Shown: piece by piece, positions 35,811-47,040 of the stretch
Numbering within the stretch: position 1 is the first letter of the stretch
Layout: each line of letters opens with the position of its first letter
NCBI GenBank assembly: GCA_017591395.1
Contig: WEDG01003369.1
Location: 124,001 to 188,000, forward strand
Direction: 5' to 3'
Source of the DNA: Schistocephalus solidus
Taxonomy: Eukaryota > Platyhelminthes > Cestoda > Diphyllobothriidea > Diphyllobothriidae
Length of the DNA stretch: 64,000 nucleotides
Notes under the pieces: model-generated
Databases searched by the model: none
What the model was told of the DNA's origin: nothing
What the model saw: only the letters and a program-made list of their open reading frames with translations
Program-made: the position numbers and the translations under genes

Positions 35811-36262
35811 GGTAAATGGTGATTGTGATGGTGTTGTCGATGTATTGGTGAAGGTAGTGTGCGCTGATGTAGCTTAGCCTCCGGTGGTTTACCGGAGGTT
35901 GTCGTGGAGGCACATGTGTCCTAATTGGCCCATGCGGTGGGTAAATGTGCGGGAGCAGTGAAAGCAGTGAAGGCGTTCACGTTGACTGTATGTCGGAGCC
36001 CCAGGCACTGGTTTACCAGCCTCCGTGCGATGGATTCGCAGGTGATCGACCAGGCCGATGCGTGAGTTGAAGTTGCGTGCGCAGTGTGGGCAGGAGAAAT
36101 CGGTAGAGGCTGGGGGGATGTCATCCATGGAAGTGGGGTGTCAGGGCTGCTACGAATGGCAGGAGCGGAGGGTGTGCATGTTGTATCGGTATTGTCGGCA
36201 TTGTGGTGTATTCCGCTGTCATGGATGCGCATGTGACCGAATAGGCCCATGCGATCCTCTCA
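35811..36262 (-). mobile_element. Zinc-finger non-LTR retroelement, 5'-truncated 3' end
   Basis: On the minus strand, coding similarity begins abruptly at about 36262 inside a finger (RMGLFGHMRIH) and ends in the frame 36128-35889. A non-coding trailer follows to about 35811, where module A begins. Truncation at the 5' side with an intact 3' end is the usual outcome of target-primed reverse transcription. Sister copy: 54460-56500 on the plus strand. Confidence 0.65.
35889..36128 (-). pseudogene. Double C2H2 zinc-finger tail of a retroelement ORF
   Basis: Seventy-nine codons with two complete C2H2 fingers of form C-x2-C-x12-H-x3-H. Finger 1 spans residues 13-33 (C13, C16, H29, H33; CPHCARNFNSRIG). 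Finger 2 spans residues 55-75 (C55, C58, H71, H75; CFHCSRTFTHRMG). The linker is RTEAGKPVPGAPTYSQRERL. An upstream finger fragment (GLFGHMRIH) lies in another frame, so the ORF is frameshifted and truncated. The fingers match those of the copy at 55818-56006 and probably served nucleic-acid binding by the retroelement protein. It is not a host transcription factor. Confidence 0.7.
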
Positions 36263-37059
36263 GGCATAATGATATTCTTGCCAAGTCGGCTAAGATGAGG
36301 TGTATTAATTCCCACTGGAGTAATGTGCGTAAGAAATTTGCACCGTATGCAGCTCATCTGTTTTATTTTGGTCTGAGGGTTTTTAGAGTACACTGGCGTT
36401 CGCAGCCTGACTAGCACTCAGTAATCGATAAGTTTTATCAGCGAAAAAAAGGACATGACAATGGCCCTTTCCAATTTGTCTGCCATCATCAGTCCAACAC
36501 GTTTTACAGACAAGACGACTCCATGCACGCTTCACATACGTGACTGGATGCTCCCCTTACGTCTGTATAGACGAGGGGGTATGCATTCCATCCAAAATAA
36601 ATATTCTGATCTCGATGCCTTGTGCTTTGTTGAGTCACAAAGCACCTGAGTTGCTGCCAGACTGCCTGGAGGGTCTAAAAGTGAAAACAACAGTTTCCAT
36701 TTTCTTCATTGTTGAAAGGTTTTAATGCGTTGTTTTAACATTCACTTTTTAACATAAACAACAAAGAGATTGGACTATTGGATCTACAACTTTCACATGA
36801 TATGCACAGAAATTCCTCTGTCAGCTTAATTACCTGAAAAAACATTTAATAAGCAATCAAGTATAAACATTTATCAACAGATATTAACGTAGAGCTCTAT
36901 TACCTTCTGGTAATAAGAAAGATAAGAAACGAGAAAAGGAAACCTACGTAATATTGGCGGACTGTCGCTAAATTATCAGAAAGGTAAATAGTTCCGTGGT
37001 TACATAATAACAGAAAACGAAACTTTCAACGAAACTTTAATTTTACAAGAAACCCTATC
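36263..37059. other. No recognised gene
   Basis: Short frames only, at most 98 codons, some of them shadows across the retroelement edge. Confidence 0.35.
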
Positions 37060-37860
37060 GCTTAACTTCTCCCTAAACCGAACCTTGACACTTATTTTAT
37101 TATCCCTGGAAGTTGGCACAAATAAACCTGCATTGCTGGCAGTTCTGGTTTACATGTAATTTTGGCGGAGGTGGGAGGCGCATATGAGCGATTTCTAAAG
37201 CTCCGATCCTGGAGGTAGCACCAGGATCACGGCAATGGTTTACTCAAGTGTTGATGCCATGGTTTAGGTTAGGTTTAAGACGTGGAACGAGTTATCCATC
37301 CTGAATATTAACTGCAAGTGTGCTCCCCGTTTCGTTTCTTAACATAAAAAGACCCGCCTATAATCGCTTAGCTTTTGCTTATTATTTCTCACTCTGCCAT
37401 TTTATACGAATAAGATAGGCTGGTGGTTGCGACGACCGATTATGATGTACGGTCTCGCTGTTCAATGAACCAACATGCATTCCACTGCACCTTAGGAAGC
37501 AGGCATTACCTTTCTTTGTTTCACATTAAAATTTGAACATGGGCAAAATGGTCCATTCAAGTCTAATCAAAAAGGAAGATAAGACGGACTTGTGTTGCCG
37601 CCTTAACAGGAAGCGAGGATAGGGCCTTGAAATAAATTTCAGGAAAGGTGAATGAACCCATGCATTAAAGCAAGAACCTTAAACCTAAATTAAGCCCAGC
37701 AATACCCTTATCCTAAAAACTACATTGAACCCACAGCTTAGATTTTAACATAAGCTTGACACTTACTCCTACTTTAACCATAATCCTAAGCCTAAGCCTG
37801 AACCTAGCCCTCACCTTAATTTGAACCCTAATTTCTCCCAAAAATTCTTCAAAGCCACGT
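37060..37860 (-). repeat. Degenerate CCTAA/AACCCTAA-like repeat block
   Basis: Plus-strand C+A-rich words (CCCTAAACCGAACC near 37070; ATAATCCTAAGCCTAAGCC and GAACCTAGCCCTCACC near 37780-37820) are the complement of the GGTTAG tracts. The segment AAACCTGCATTGCTGGCAGT at 37127 partly recurs at 63027. Confidence 0.45.
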
Positions 37861-38392
37861 TTAATGTGTGTGGTTCCTGCTCCCGTGTCCCGTCAAGGCA
37901 GCCATACATGTCATCGCTACCAAGAGGAAATATGCGCGCCTGCTTGAGCGTATAGTTTTTTCGGAAACAGACGACGGTCCGTCATCTTCCTTGGCAATCC
38001 TGATGTAGCCACAGCCGTCTATACTCCTCGCATCATACTTTTAAACAAAACGCTGCTGCGAAGCTCTTCCAGCTTCTTTCGTGAATTCTTGTGAGTTAGC
38101 GTTGTGACAGTATGATTAACTCACGAAAATACACATTTATTAAATATGTGCCCGATTCTGTTATCTCAACCGAAAAGAAATATTTATTCTCGATTGACAG
38201 TGAGCAAAAATAATCATACATAGTGGAAAAAATGCGTTGCGTGATGCGATTGAATCGCTGTCAGGAATATTAATTAAATTGCACAGCTGGAAAACGCAAT
38301 TATGCTAGTAAACCGATGACAGTAATTCGGGACCCCAGTTTCCTCCCATCTGGCAACATGTTCTTTATACCTTGGAGATAATGGACTAAAAG

Positions 38393-38396
<4 letters not shown>
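37861..38396. other. No recognised feature
   Basis: Spacer between the CCTAA-like block and the (TA)n run. Confidence 0.35.

Positions 38397-38479
<83 letters not shown>
38397..38479. repeat. (TA)n microsatellite
   Basis: Perfect alternating AT run of about 83 bp, almost the same length as the run at 16598-16681 but with unrelated flanks. Confidence 0.97.
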
Positions 38480-38480
<1 letters not shown>

Positions 38481-39358
38481 CTTACAGGTTTCAGATGGAA
38501 ATTCAGGATCTTGCTAAACTTTCATCCGAATATATCACTACAATTATCACTACCCCTCTGCGAGTGACGCTTCAATGGCGAAGCGTCAGGGATTCCACAG
38601 TTCTACATTTTATTGTGCCCTAAGTAACAAGCAAACCGAGAAAACTGTGTATACTACCATTTGATTACTTGGTTGTGCAAACACAATTAGAGTTTTTGAC
38701 AAGGACTTTCCTTTTTGTTGAGCCTTTTTTAACTCTTTCACGTTTAAAAGGTGTCCAAGGGATCAATAATGAGGTAATAAGACCAAGCGAGGCTTTACAG
38801 ATAAGCAGCCATAGCCAAAAAAGGCACGCGTTTTTGAAGTATGCGTTCCATTTGCAGCAATATAAAACAAAATATCTTCAAGGATATTTCCTACGTGACA
38901 TTGAGCATAGCTCAAGACGTTTCAATTTTCGTTTGGTATTTCAAAACTTAAAGTAAGTTATGTTTTCACACCGTAAAACTCCTCTGTAAGAACAAATCGG
39001 GAAGGTTAGACTTAAATAGAAAAAGCAAACAGGGAGCGAAGCGAGATGGTTGGATATTTTTTCACCGTCCCTTAAATGACTGTTCGTGGGGTTTTTGCCC
39101 TATAATTTTTAGGCTCAGTGCTTGCCTAATACCGGAAAAAACTTGAAGACTCCGTCACTTGAAGACAGCTCATAAGTATGCATGATAAAAGGACAAGATG
39201 TGGATATTAATACGTGAAAAACCAATCTGATTAGATCATTTAAGATAAATGTTTTCGTTATGCTACAGGGAAAATTATCAATCTCATAAGAAAAGAATAT
39301 TTTATATTTGCAAGCATAAATAAGATAAAGGTTGACTTTGATAGATGGGAACAATTTA
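38480..39358. other. No recognised gene
   Basis: Contains a 95-codon plus-strand frame (38669-38956) without recognisable motifs. Confidence 0.35.
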
Positions 39359-39458
39359 TTTCACCTGGCTTTGAAACACGGCACCTTGGTGGAAATAAGA
39401 ATCCGCGACAGCAAGAGAACGGGTTTAATACAGCCATTGCTCTACCCACGTGAACTAT
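39359..39458 (-). repeat. tRNA-derived SINE-like fragment
   Basis: On the minus strand, CACGTGGGTAGAGCAATGG resembles an A box and GCCGTGTTTCAAAGCCAGG a B box, about 50-60 bp apart, with GCGGATTCTTATTTCCACC between. No tRNA fold can be drawn, so a SINE head is the more likely reading. Confidence 0.35.
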
Positions 39459-42400
39459 GAGGTTTTACTGGCAACTGTATGTTTGTTAACGCTTGGGTCA
39501 ATTAAACTACCCAACCTATTACAATATATGGAATCCACCAATTCTAATCCAGTAAGCTGATGGCCATAGCAACTGATCTAGAATCTACCAGATGACTACG
39601 ATTCGTAATTAATTTATAGAGATTTTTGCAGAGTTTTATTATTCATTTGGGGTTTAATATAATATTACGACATATTTTTTAGCACACATAATCTTCCAGA
39701 TGAAACACCTGCAAGCGAATATTGTCTTCTTTACCTTTTAAAATGGTTTATCGTATTGTTGATCAACATGGCTTGAGCGATTTGTGTTACTTTTAAATCG
39801 AAGGGCTGTCTTTTAACCTTGTTTGAGGTTTTGTATTTAGATGTGAACAAATGCTTGCTTATTGAACGCAACTATATATTAGCATCATGGTAAAATCTTT
39901 AGGTGGTCGTACATGAATAACTTATACGATGTGTTGCCACTCAGACAATGCGGAGCATCAAAATATTAGCAAGTTCCGGATGGTTAATAGCGGCTTGCAC
40001 GTTTTGTCCTACTTAACGATTATTCTAATTTTTTTGTCGTTTATTTATTCAATAGCCCATGTCCTGCAACTTAACTTTCACCTTTGTAAATGTTTTAGCA
40101 TTTATTTGACCTCACTCATTCCGAAAGCCATATTTTGAAAAAAATATATGCAACGAACTAACCTACAATTTAAATATAAATTATTTCATGATGCTTGTAT
40201 GTACTAGACACGTGTTGTAGCCCTCATAGCATAATCTTGTAGAATTCGTGGATGTTATGTTACTATTTTGTGGTCTCATACTTGTGAAAAGTTGTAAGTT
40301 GTTTTAAGCTATTTCCCAGCCGTCTTTTTTCAGTTTTAAAGAATATTTTAAACTAGCAAGTTTTCAAAATTACAGTCATCTTTTCATGACTAATTTTTGG
40401 CGTAGTAGAAACTTACAAAACACCTTGGTTTTTTAATATGACAAAAGTTAAAAAAGATGGTGTGGCATCCAATCAGCAAGCTATCTAGGGCTTGTAAAAG
40501 GTAACAGTTTTCTAGTTGAGAAAAAGTTAATCAATTTTGGCCACTAAACTCAAACTTAAAGTCAACCTTAACCATAATTACAAATGCAGTCCTACCTCAA
40601 CCTTAAGACTCACCCTAATCCACTAACAATTAAGGCAGTGTTCACAAAATACGTGACATTTAGATTACCTGATCTTGTCAAATAGTTTTATAAAACCAAT
40701 CAGATGTGACAAAGATATAAGTGTACCCGTATTGCAAAACAGATAGAAATGTTCAAATTGTGGATAAAATCATGGGCTTAAGCACAATAACTGGAGTTCA
40801 TTTTGGGAACTTCCACAATGAATAACTTTAGAACCTTAATTTTCGCATGGTCAGAAGCCATTTACTGCGTACTTTTTAAGTGGCCAATCCAGAATGTACT
40901 ATCGGCTGTTGAAATTATTTTTTAAAAACATCTCCCTTTGAATGTCGACACTGGCGAGTACCCAAAATTAATTTATTTCCTTGTTTCTTAGGCCCGAACC
41001 CTCGAAATTGACTTATATTTTACTGTCCATAAACTACCTTCGGTACTGTCAACTCCCAAATTACTTCAAGGATATTTCTTGTGTGTCAGTCTGAAAATTC
41101 AATTCAGTCGTTTATATTGGTAAAAGCTGTACGTAAGGCAGTAGTTTCTGCGAAATTCTAACGGTACCAGTGGGTAAATATGCGGAGTATATACAGGCCA
41201 GAATTTAAACCTACACAGTTCAATCTCTCACCTCATATCTTCAAAAAGTCGTCTGCCGAGTTCCAACGCAAAGCATTAACATTGACGATGCAAGACGATA
41301 ATGCATCCTATGTCACTGTTAACACCAGAAGCGACTAAAGCTCAAAAACAAACCGACTACATTCCATTTGAATTTAGCTTAAACCTAATAATCAACAATC
41401 AAATATGGAGATACATTCTAGAAAGAGTTTTCCACACAGTATTTGACCAGCTACACTTTAATTTCGATTACCTTGGCAGTCTAACATTTCAGAAACCCTA
41501 GAGACTTGCTTTTTCTATCACGACCAAATGTGTCAAATCATACTTTTCTAGATGAGTCCTTTCCGCCTACCCTAACAACTCTGCCTGAAATCGAAAATTA
41601 ATTAAGACGGCAGATCCCATGTCGTCTCGAATGATATACGCAGAATGTAGAAGCCTTAGGAATAACTCAGTGCTTTAGTAATATGGAATGTATCGTTCGT
41701 AAGACTATTTTAGTCGGATGTGCACGAAAATCCAAAATTTGCTTCGCTAGCTGAATTCTAAGCTTCCTATGGTTCACATTGTAATTGCAATCATCCTTTA
41801 AATGAACATTCTACTTTCAATACCATAAAATTAGGGCTTCCTGTACTTCGTTAACCCTGTCCTACTGAACTGGTCGAAATAAACGCGACTTTTTCTTTGG
41901 GTCGAATCCATCATAAACGAAATAAGTCGTTGTGTCTTTTCTTATGCGGATGGAACATGAAATGCACAGTGTCGGCACGCCATTTCCTTCACTTATCTCA
42001 AGGCACGGAGCTTGATTAATCTTATAGGTTGTCATCTGACGTAAGTGTAAGTTGATTGTTGTTCGATCATAGCGGATCAATTCATGATTATACATATGTT
42101 TATTTGACTCACAATTATCATTCCTGGAAGCCTTATTTGATTGTAATGTAGCCCAATATTAGCGTTTATCCGAAATATTGATCAGGTTGTACAAACGCCT
42201 CTAAATTGTAGCGCAGCTAACGCTAGTAAGGAGAAACCCGTTAAACAGTGTTATAAAATGAACCCAGTTTTTTAAGAATACCAGCTGACAAAAGTGGATG
42301 CACTGTCTCGATACAAAATCTAAATCTTACGAATCTTATAATGACGATCCCAAAGATGCACGGCATTGATAATATAGTTTGCCGCACGCTAACTTCACTC

Positions 42401-44859
42401 TTTCGGAGCTCAAAATAATCGGTTTTCTGTCCTAAACTGTACCGATTCTCTCCCAAATTGAAGGATAAGTGGTTAATTACCTCTTAATTTTAAGGTAAGT
42501 CATGCATTTCCTTAAATTGCCTTTATATTTACCATCACTAATAATTCAATCAGCACAATGAGGACAGATAAATGAAGATTTTTCAAGAAAATGAGATGGA
42601 TGATTCGGCTGATGGTTAGTTGCGTTCTTTCGTTTAAACTAGCCAGTTCATCCAAAAGCTACATAAAATGAAGTTTCCTGTGTAAAACTCAAAGTATGTG
42701 CCGTTGCTTGTGCCGGGCTGCTAGTGCCAACCAAGGTTAGTCGCGGGCTCCCGTTTTCTCGTAACCGGTGTTAACCTGGTCCACCTGCCTATGGCAATAA
42801 TTCATCGTCACGTCAAATATGAATTCGAGCTTTTTCAGATTACAAGCAGGTCAATATATGGCTTGGCTGGACAGTCAAAACGTAAAAGCTACGGCCAAAA
42901 AGAGTGAAGGTAACAAACATCCCAGTCAAACTGGTGCTCAAACCCCAAGGTTGTAGACGGGCATGATATACACGACCCAACATCTTCTTATATTACCTGT
43001 ACGCATGGTTATTTGGTATGTGAGCCTAGAGTTGCCGAACAGGCCAACTCAAATGCAAAACCAGAGCCAACGTCTGATCATATGCTGATTTATTAAACAC
43101 AGAAAGCCGACATACAAGCTATTGAAGCAACCTGTTTGTTTTAATATTTTACAGAATGTAATTATACCCACAGTCCGAATGTATCTCTACAACTGGATGT
43201 TCAAGTCAATGATGGCCCTGAAGTCGGTGATAAATGTCCGAGAGTGAGAGACGGTGATGTAACTACTGGCCTCTACTTAACCAAAATTTGACAAAGACCC
43301 GCCAAACTAGATTGTTTGAGTGATCCCTGTTTGGATCTCTCATACCTGGCGTACCAGTGATGCACCGCTTTTAACTCTGTAAGTTTTATCTTTCTTTGGG
43401 TCCCCCCCCCATTCTTACCACTATCACAGCCGAAGGCAGTTTATATCAAGACAAGGGTTTCAAGGATTTAGAGCAACAGGTGAACTGCATTCGTTGTAGT
43501 TCATTTACGAGAAAACTAAAACATTTTTCTGTAATTTCTACTCTTATCTGGCGGAGCCATCTGCGTCATCCGCGTGGTTCGGATACATCTCGCTCCATCA
43601 TCTTTCCTCCACCTGTCCTCCTTACATAGATTTTTTTCCTCTGAATTTGCATTTATTTTACCTGCCAGTATTACCTAACTTAGAACCAATGGTCTTTCAG
43701 CACTAGATCGCTGTATTGTCCAACCAAGTAATAAACCATCGCAACAAAAATTCCCTTCTAAAAGACTTTGAAGGCATACGTTATAATTGATAAGGAAATT
43801 TGAGAGGGAGTTTGGTGATTAAATGATAGCTTAGCAAAAATCTTTGCGATTTGGCCGTGGTCAGCTTTGGTCGAAGCATTTAATCTCTTAATAAATAGAG
43901 TTCAGCCCCATTATACTACACCGGTATGGTTTGCACACACGAGTGCCATTATTTGTTCTTGTCCTTCAAGTCAAGTGAACAATCCTTTGAGAAGGAGAAA
44001 CGGCTGACTGAATAATAAACTACAGGCATTGCAAAGAGCTCGGTCGTACACCAGAAAGGAATTCCTATAACTTGCCAAGCAAAGAATCCTTGAGCTGATC
44101 GATCTTTTTCCTCGTGTACTATAACCGGGCCTTTCAGAAGTCGAAGAGCTAAATGCGCTAGGATTTATCACACCGATGGACGGTGGCTGCTATTATAAAG
44201 AGGACACTGGCGTTGCCATTTCTGACTCATAAGTCGTCATCATCCAGCCCTTACCAAACTTCAAATTTTACAACCTCGGAGGTTCGGACTATCACCCCGC
44301 TGGATAGAAGTCCACAGCTCCCACCATGTGATCGTTTTCCTATCGGTTGGGATCGGATATATTACTAATGGTGGGGAGATGTACTCATCGATCACGTTAC
44401 ATAACAAATTCGTACAATTCTGCCTTGAGGCTCATTCTCGAGCCCCACCGACAGCTCCATATGGGATCGTATAATAGACACGGGCTAAAAAGTGAGCATC
44501 AAGGCCAAATGTTACCAGTGTGTTCCATAAAGCGATCGGCAATGGCCCTCTCTGCTATTATTAGCCAAAGCTCTGGACTGCTTATATCAACGACTATTAT
44601 ATCGTTGCTAGAGCAGTTGCCGTTGGGCAAGTTAATGAATTACTAAACTCGGTTGCCGATAATATCCAATTTACAACGGGATACGAAATGAGGATGCAAC
44701 TTCCTTTTCAAAATATTCTTTTGCGTGGGTGTAAAAGAGAGTGAAGTAGAGCTCGATTATGAGCTCCGAGACCAGGAATGGTATAGGATTACATATATTT
44801 CCTCTTTAAAAAGACTTGAAGACAGGAACTGTGCACAATACAGGTATCTTTGCGCCAAA
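39459..44859. other. Long stretch without supported gene
   Basis: AT-rich. A CCTTAA-type patch (AACCTTAACCATAATTAC and CAACCTTAAGACTCACCC) lies at 40550-40625, and a run of nine C is at 43405-43413. Frames at 43396-44646 up to 99 codons show no domain. Confidence 0.4.
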
Positions 44860-45350
44860 TTCCAGGGAAAATTGGGTTAGTTTTATGGTTGGGTTAAGTA
44901 TCGATAGGGTTTTTGTGTTAAAGTTGACTTTGGCTTCAATGTAAACCATGGGTTAAGTTGAGGTTGAAGGTTAGGTTTAGTGTTAACTCTATTTTTAAGG
45001 GTTAAATGTAAGATAAGAACTCCAGCTAAGGCTTATGTTTACCCTTTTTTAGGGTTAGTATAGTGGAGTACTTAACCCTCCTGGAATTATGCAGAGGGCC
45101 ACCCTGCTTACCTGGGTGGGGCGTGCTTGTTTCCATGTCCGGTTTACGGGGCCATTTATGTAAACCTGCCCAGAGGAACCACTAGAAATACAGATTAATT
45201 CGCGCTAAATTGCTGAGAGTATGGCTAGGATCAAGGTCAATGCGATGTGGGCATCAAGATAATGGTTTTGGCTAGCATTAAGGTTTAATGTTGAGGATAG
45301 TTATAGAGTTAAGATTTTAGGTACGGTGAAGGTTGTTGCTTAGGGATAAG
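44860..45350 (+). repeat. Degenerate GGTTAG-like repeat block
   Basis: Two G+T-rich tracts (44870-45065 and 45220-45345) with words such as GAAGGTTAGGTTTAGTGTT and TTAGGGTTAGTATAG. They flank a GC-richer segment (45070-45185) ending GTAAACCTGCCCAGAGG. The arrangement resembles 37100-37300 and 62890-63060, suggesting one dispersed family. Confidence 0.45.
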
Positions 45351-46404
45351 ACATGGACATATTTGAAGTCCCAAGAATTTGGCGCTAACCCATTCTTTTT
45401 TTTTCGTGCTCTGTCAGGGACAACGTAAACCATTCTGACCACAAAAGCAACATCACCATAAACCACAATTATAATTAACTTGATTATAACAGTTACCCTC
45501 TGTCAACCTCTGTGCTCAAAACATATTCCAATTAGTTAAACCACATTGCAGCACGCCAGCCTACAAAAGACCTGAAAGTCCACACCTTCATGGCGTCTTC
45601 AGCGTCACTGGATACCAAAAGAATTTTATCGGTCAAGGCAGGCTTCGAGTGAACAGATGACGGCCAAAGGAGTAGTAACCTGAAATATGAAAAAAATAGC
45701 CACTTCAACAGAGAAGTCACTGAGGTGGTCTCTCAACAGTTGCAACCAGCCAGGCCAACGATTCTTTGCCGTTTGATGCAGCCTAAGGACACGTCACCAT
45801 TTGTCAAAACCTTGGCAGATGTTTACGAGCTATGTTAAAATAATGATAATCATAACTCTATTCGCGAATCCTGAATAAAATTATGGTCCAGACTATATAT
45901 GCGGTCAGTATCAATGTCTCAACGCATACTAAACAGTCGATGATTGGGCTATACTTTTCTTAGCTTTAAAAAATGTCAGTTTATATTTAGAACAATTCCA
46001 CGCTGAGGAATGGTATTTTAAGTTTCATCCTAGATCTAATGAAATCGTGCGCCTTCAAATACAATCCGAATAATGAAACAACGTACACATTTTGAAAATC
46101 TTGCAGGAAAGGCTCTGAAAACTGCGTACGAGTGGATTTCCTATCTCACGAAGTGTCAACCGGAATTCGTAATGAGTTCCTTATTCGAACAAATTACATG
46201 AAAAGGGTAGTAATATTGATTATTTCACAACCCAATCTGAAAAAGTTCAGACACGTAAGGATGCCATCTTTTGAAGGAGCTTCTTTCCAAAAACCTGCAA
46301 AACTGTAATGTGTAAAAACGACTACTTAATTATTACGGATTTTTCCATTATTTTCGATGTGCTTAATATATATAGATATAATAGATAGATATAATAGATT
46401 ACAT
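45351..46404. other. No recognised feature
   Basis: AT-rich spacer, with a small ATAGATATA-type microsatellite at about 46370-46400. Confidence 0.4.
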
Positions 46405-46441
46405 GAGTCTTCAGGTAGTATACGCCAGCCTGTCGTCAGAC
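46405..46441 (-). ncRNA. Hammerhead-like remnant 3' of Penelope-like copy
   Basis: On the minus strand, CTGACGA (complement of 46433-46439) matches box 1 (CUGANGA). CAGG and CCTG can pair as stem II, and GAAGAC follows where GAAAC is expected. It lies about 230 bp downstream of the GIY-YIG remnant in the same orientation, as for the copy at 8.1 kb. One substitution in box 2 makes activity unlikely. Confidence 0.35.
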
Positions 46442-46666
46442 GAAATGAAAAGCGGAAGTAAGGATTATCACACTGGAGCGTTTGGTAGGGACGTCAGAGA
46501 GATAAGCGTCCATAGGAGAGGGACGAGAATTGTGTTACGATAAATGCTGGCAGTAAGGGGATGTGTGTGAAAATTCCGATTGTGGTTCACGGTCGTGGCT
46601 GCCGCATCAGTGAATTTCTACCTGCCAGTGCAAGGATAAGCAACTGTTGCTTGAAAGTGGGTGAAA

Positions 46667-47040
46667 GTCAGTGAGCCGTGCTTTTACACCTTCGATGTGT
46701 GCATCCAAATTGACAGGGCGGTTGATGCTGCTTGTGCCAGATTTCCAAGCTTCGATAAATTCTCACGCCTTTTTGGCGTTAGCCATGCAAACACTTCTGT
46801 TCCGTCCCAATTGAAGTGGTTTTTCGCAATCAAAGGGATGAGCAAATATGAGAGCCATGGGATGGCGTGTTTATTTTCATTAACATGGGTCATAACTCGT
46901 CAACCTATGTGGCCTACGTAAGCGCAAGAGCAGTTAGCACATAGTATACTGTAAGAACATTAGTTTTTTGCTTTTTATAGCAAACGTTTATGAAAATTAT
47001 GTGGCCTTTTCCTCAACGTGTAGAGAAATGTGTGATCTAC
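46667..47040 (-). mobile_element. Penelope-like retroelement, GIY-YIG nuclease remnant
   Basis: Read on the minus strand in pieces: SILCANCSCAYVGHIG (about 46958-46911), THVNENKHAIPW, HFNWDGTEVF, then after a frameshift EFIEAWKSGTSSINRPVN and a final ARLTD ending near 46667. This is the GIY-YIG nuclease order (C.NC...YVG..G, an R..H..E.K.A helix, then a catalytic-Glu-containing E.W...TSSINR) at the C-terminus of Penelope-like proteins. At least one frameshift and one stop (before EFIEAW) show it is dead. The similarity to the 7.1-kb copy covers only the linker and first GIY-YIG strand. Confidence 0.7.

Noticed and set aside
35889..36128. Host C2H2 zinc-finger transcription factor
   Set aside because: The fingers, linker and trailer match the retroelement copy at 55.7-56.3 kb, and the fragment is 5'-truncated and frameshifted.
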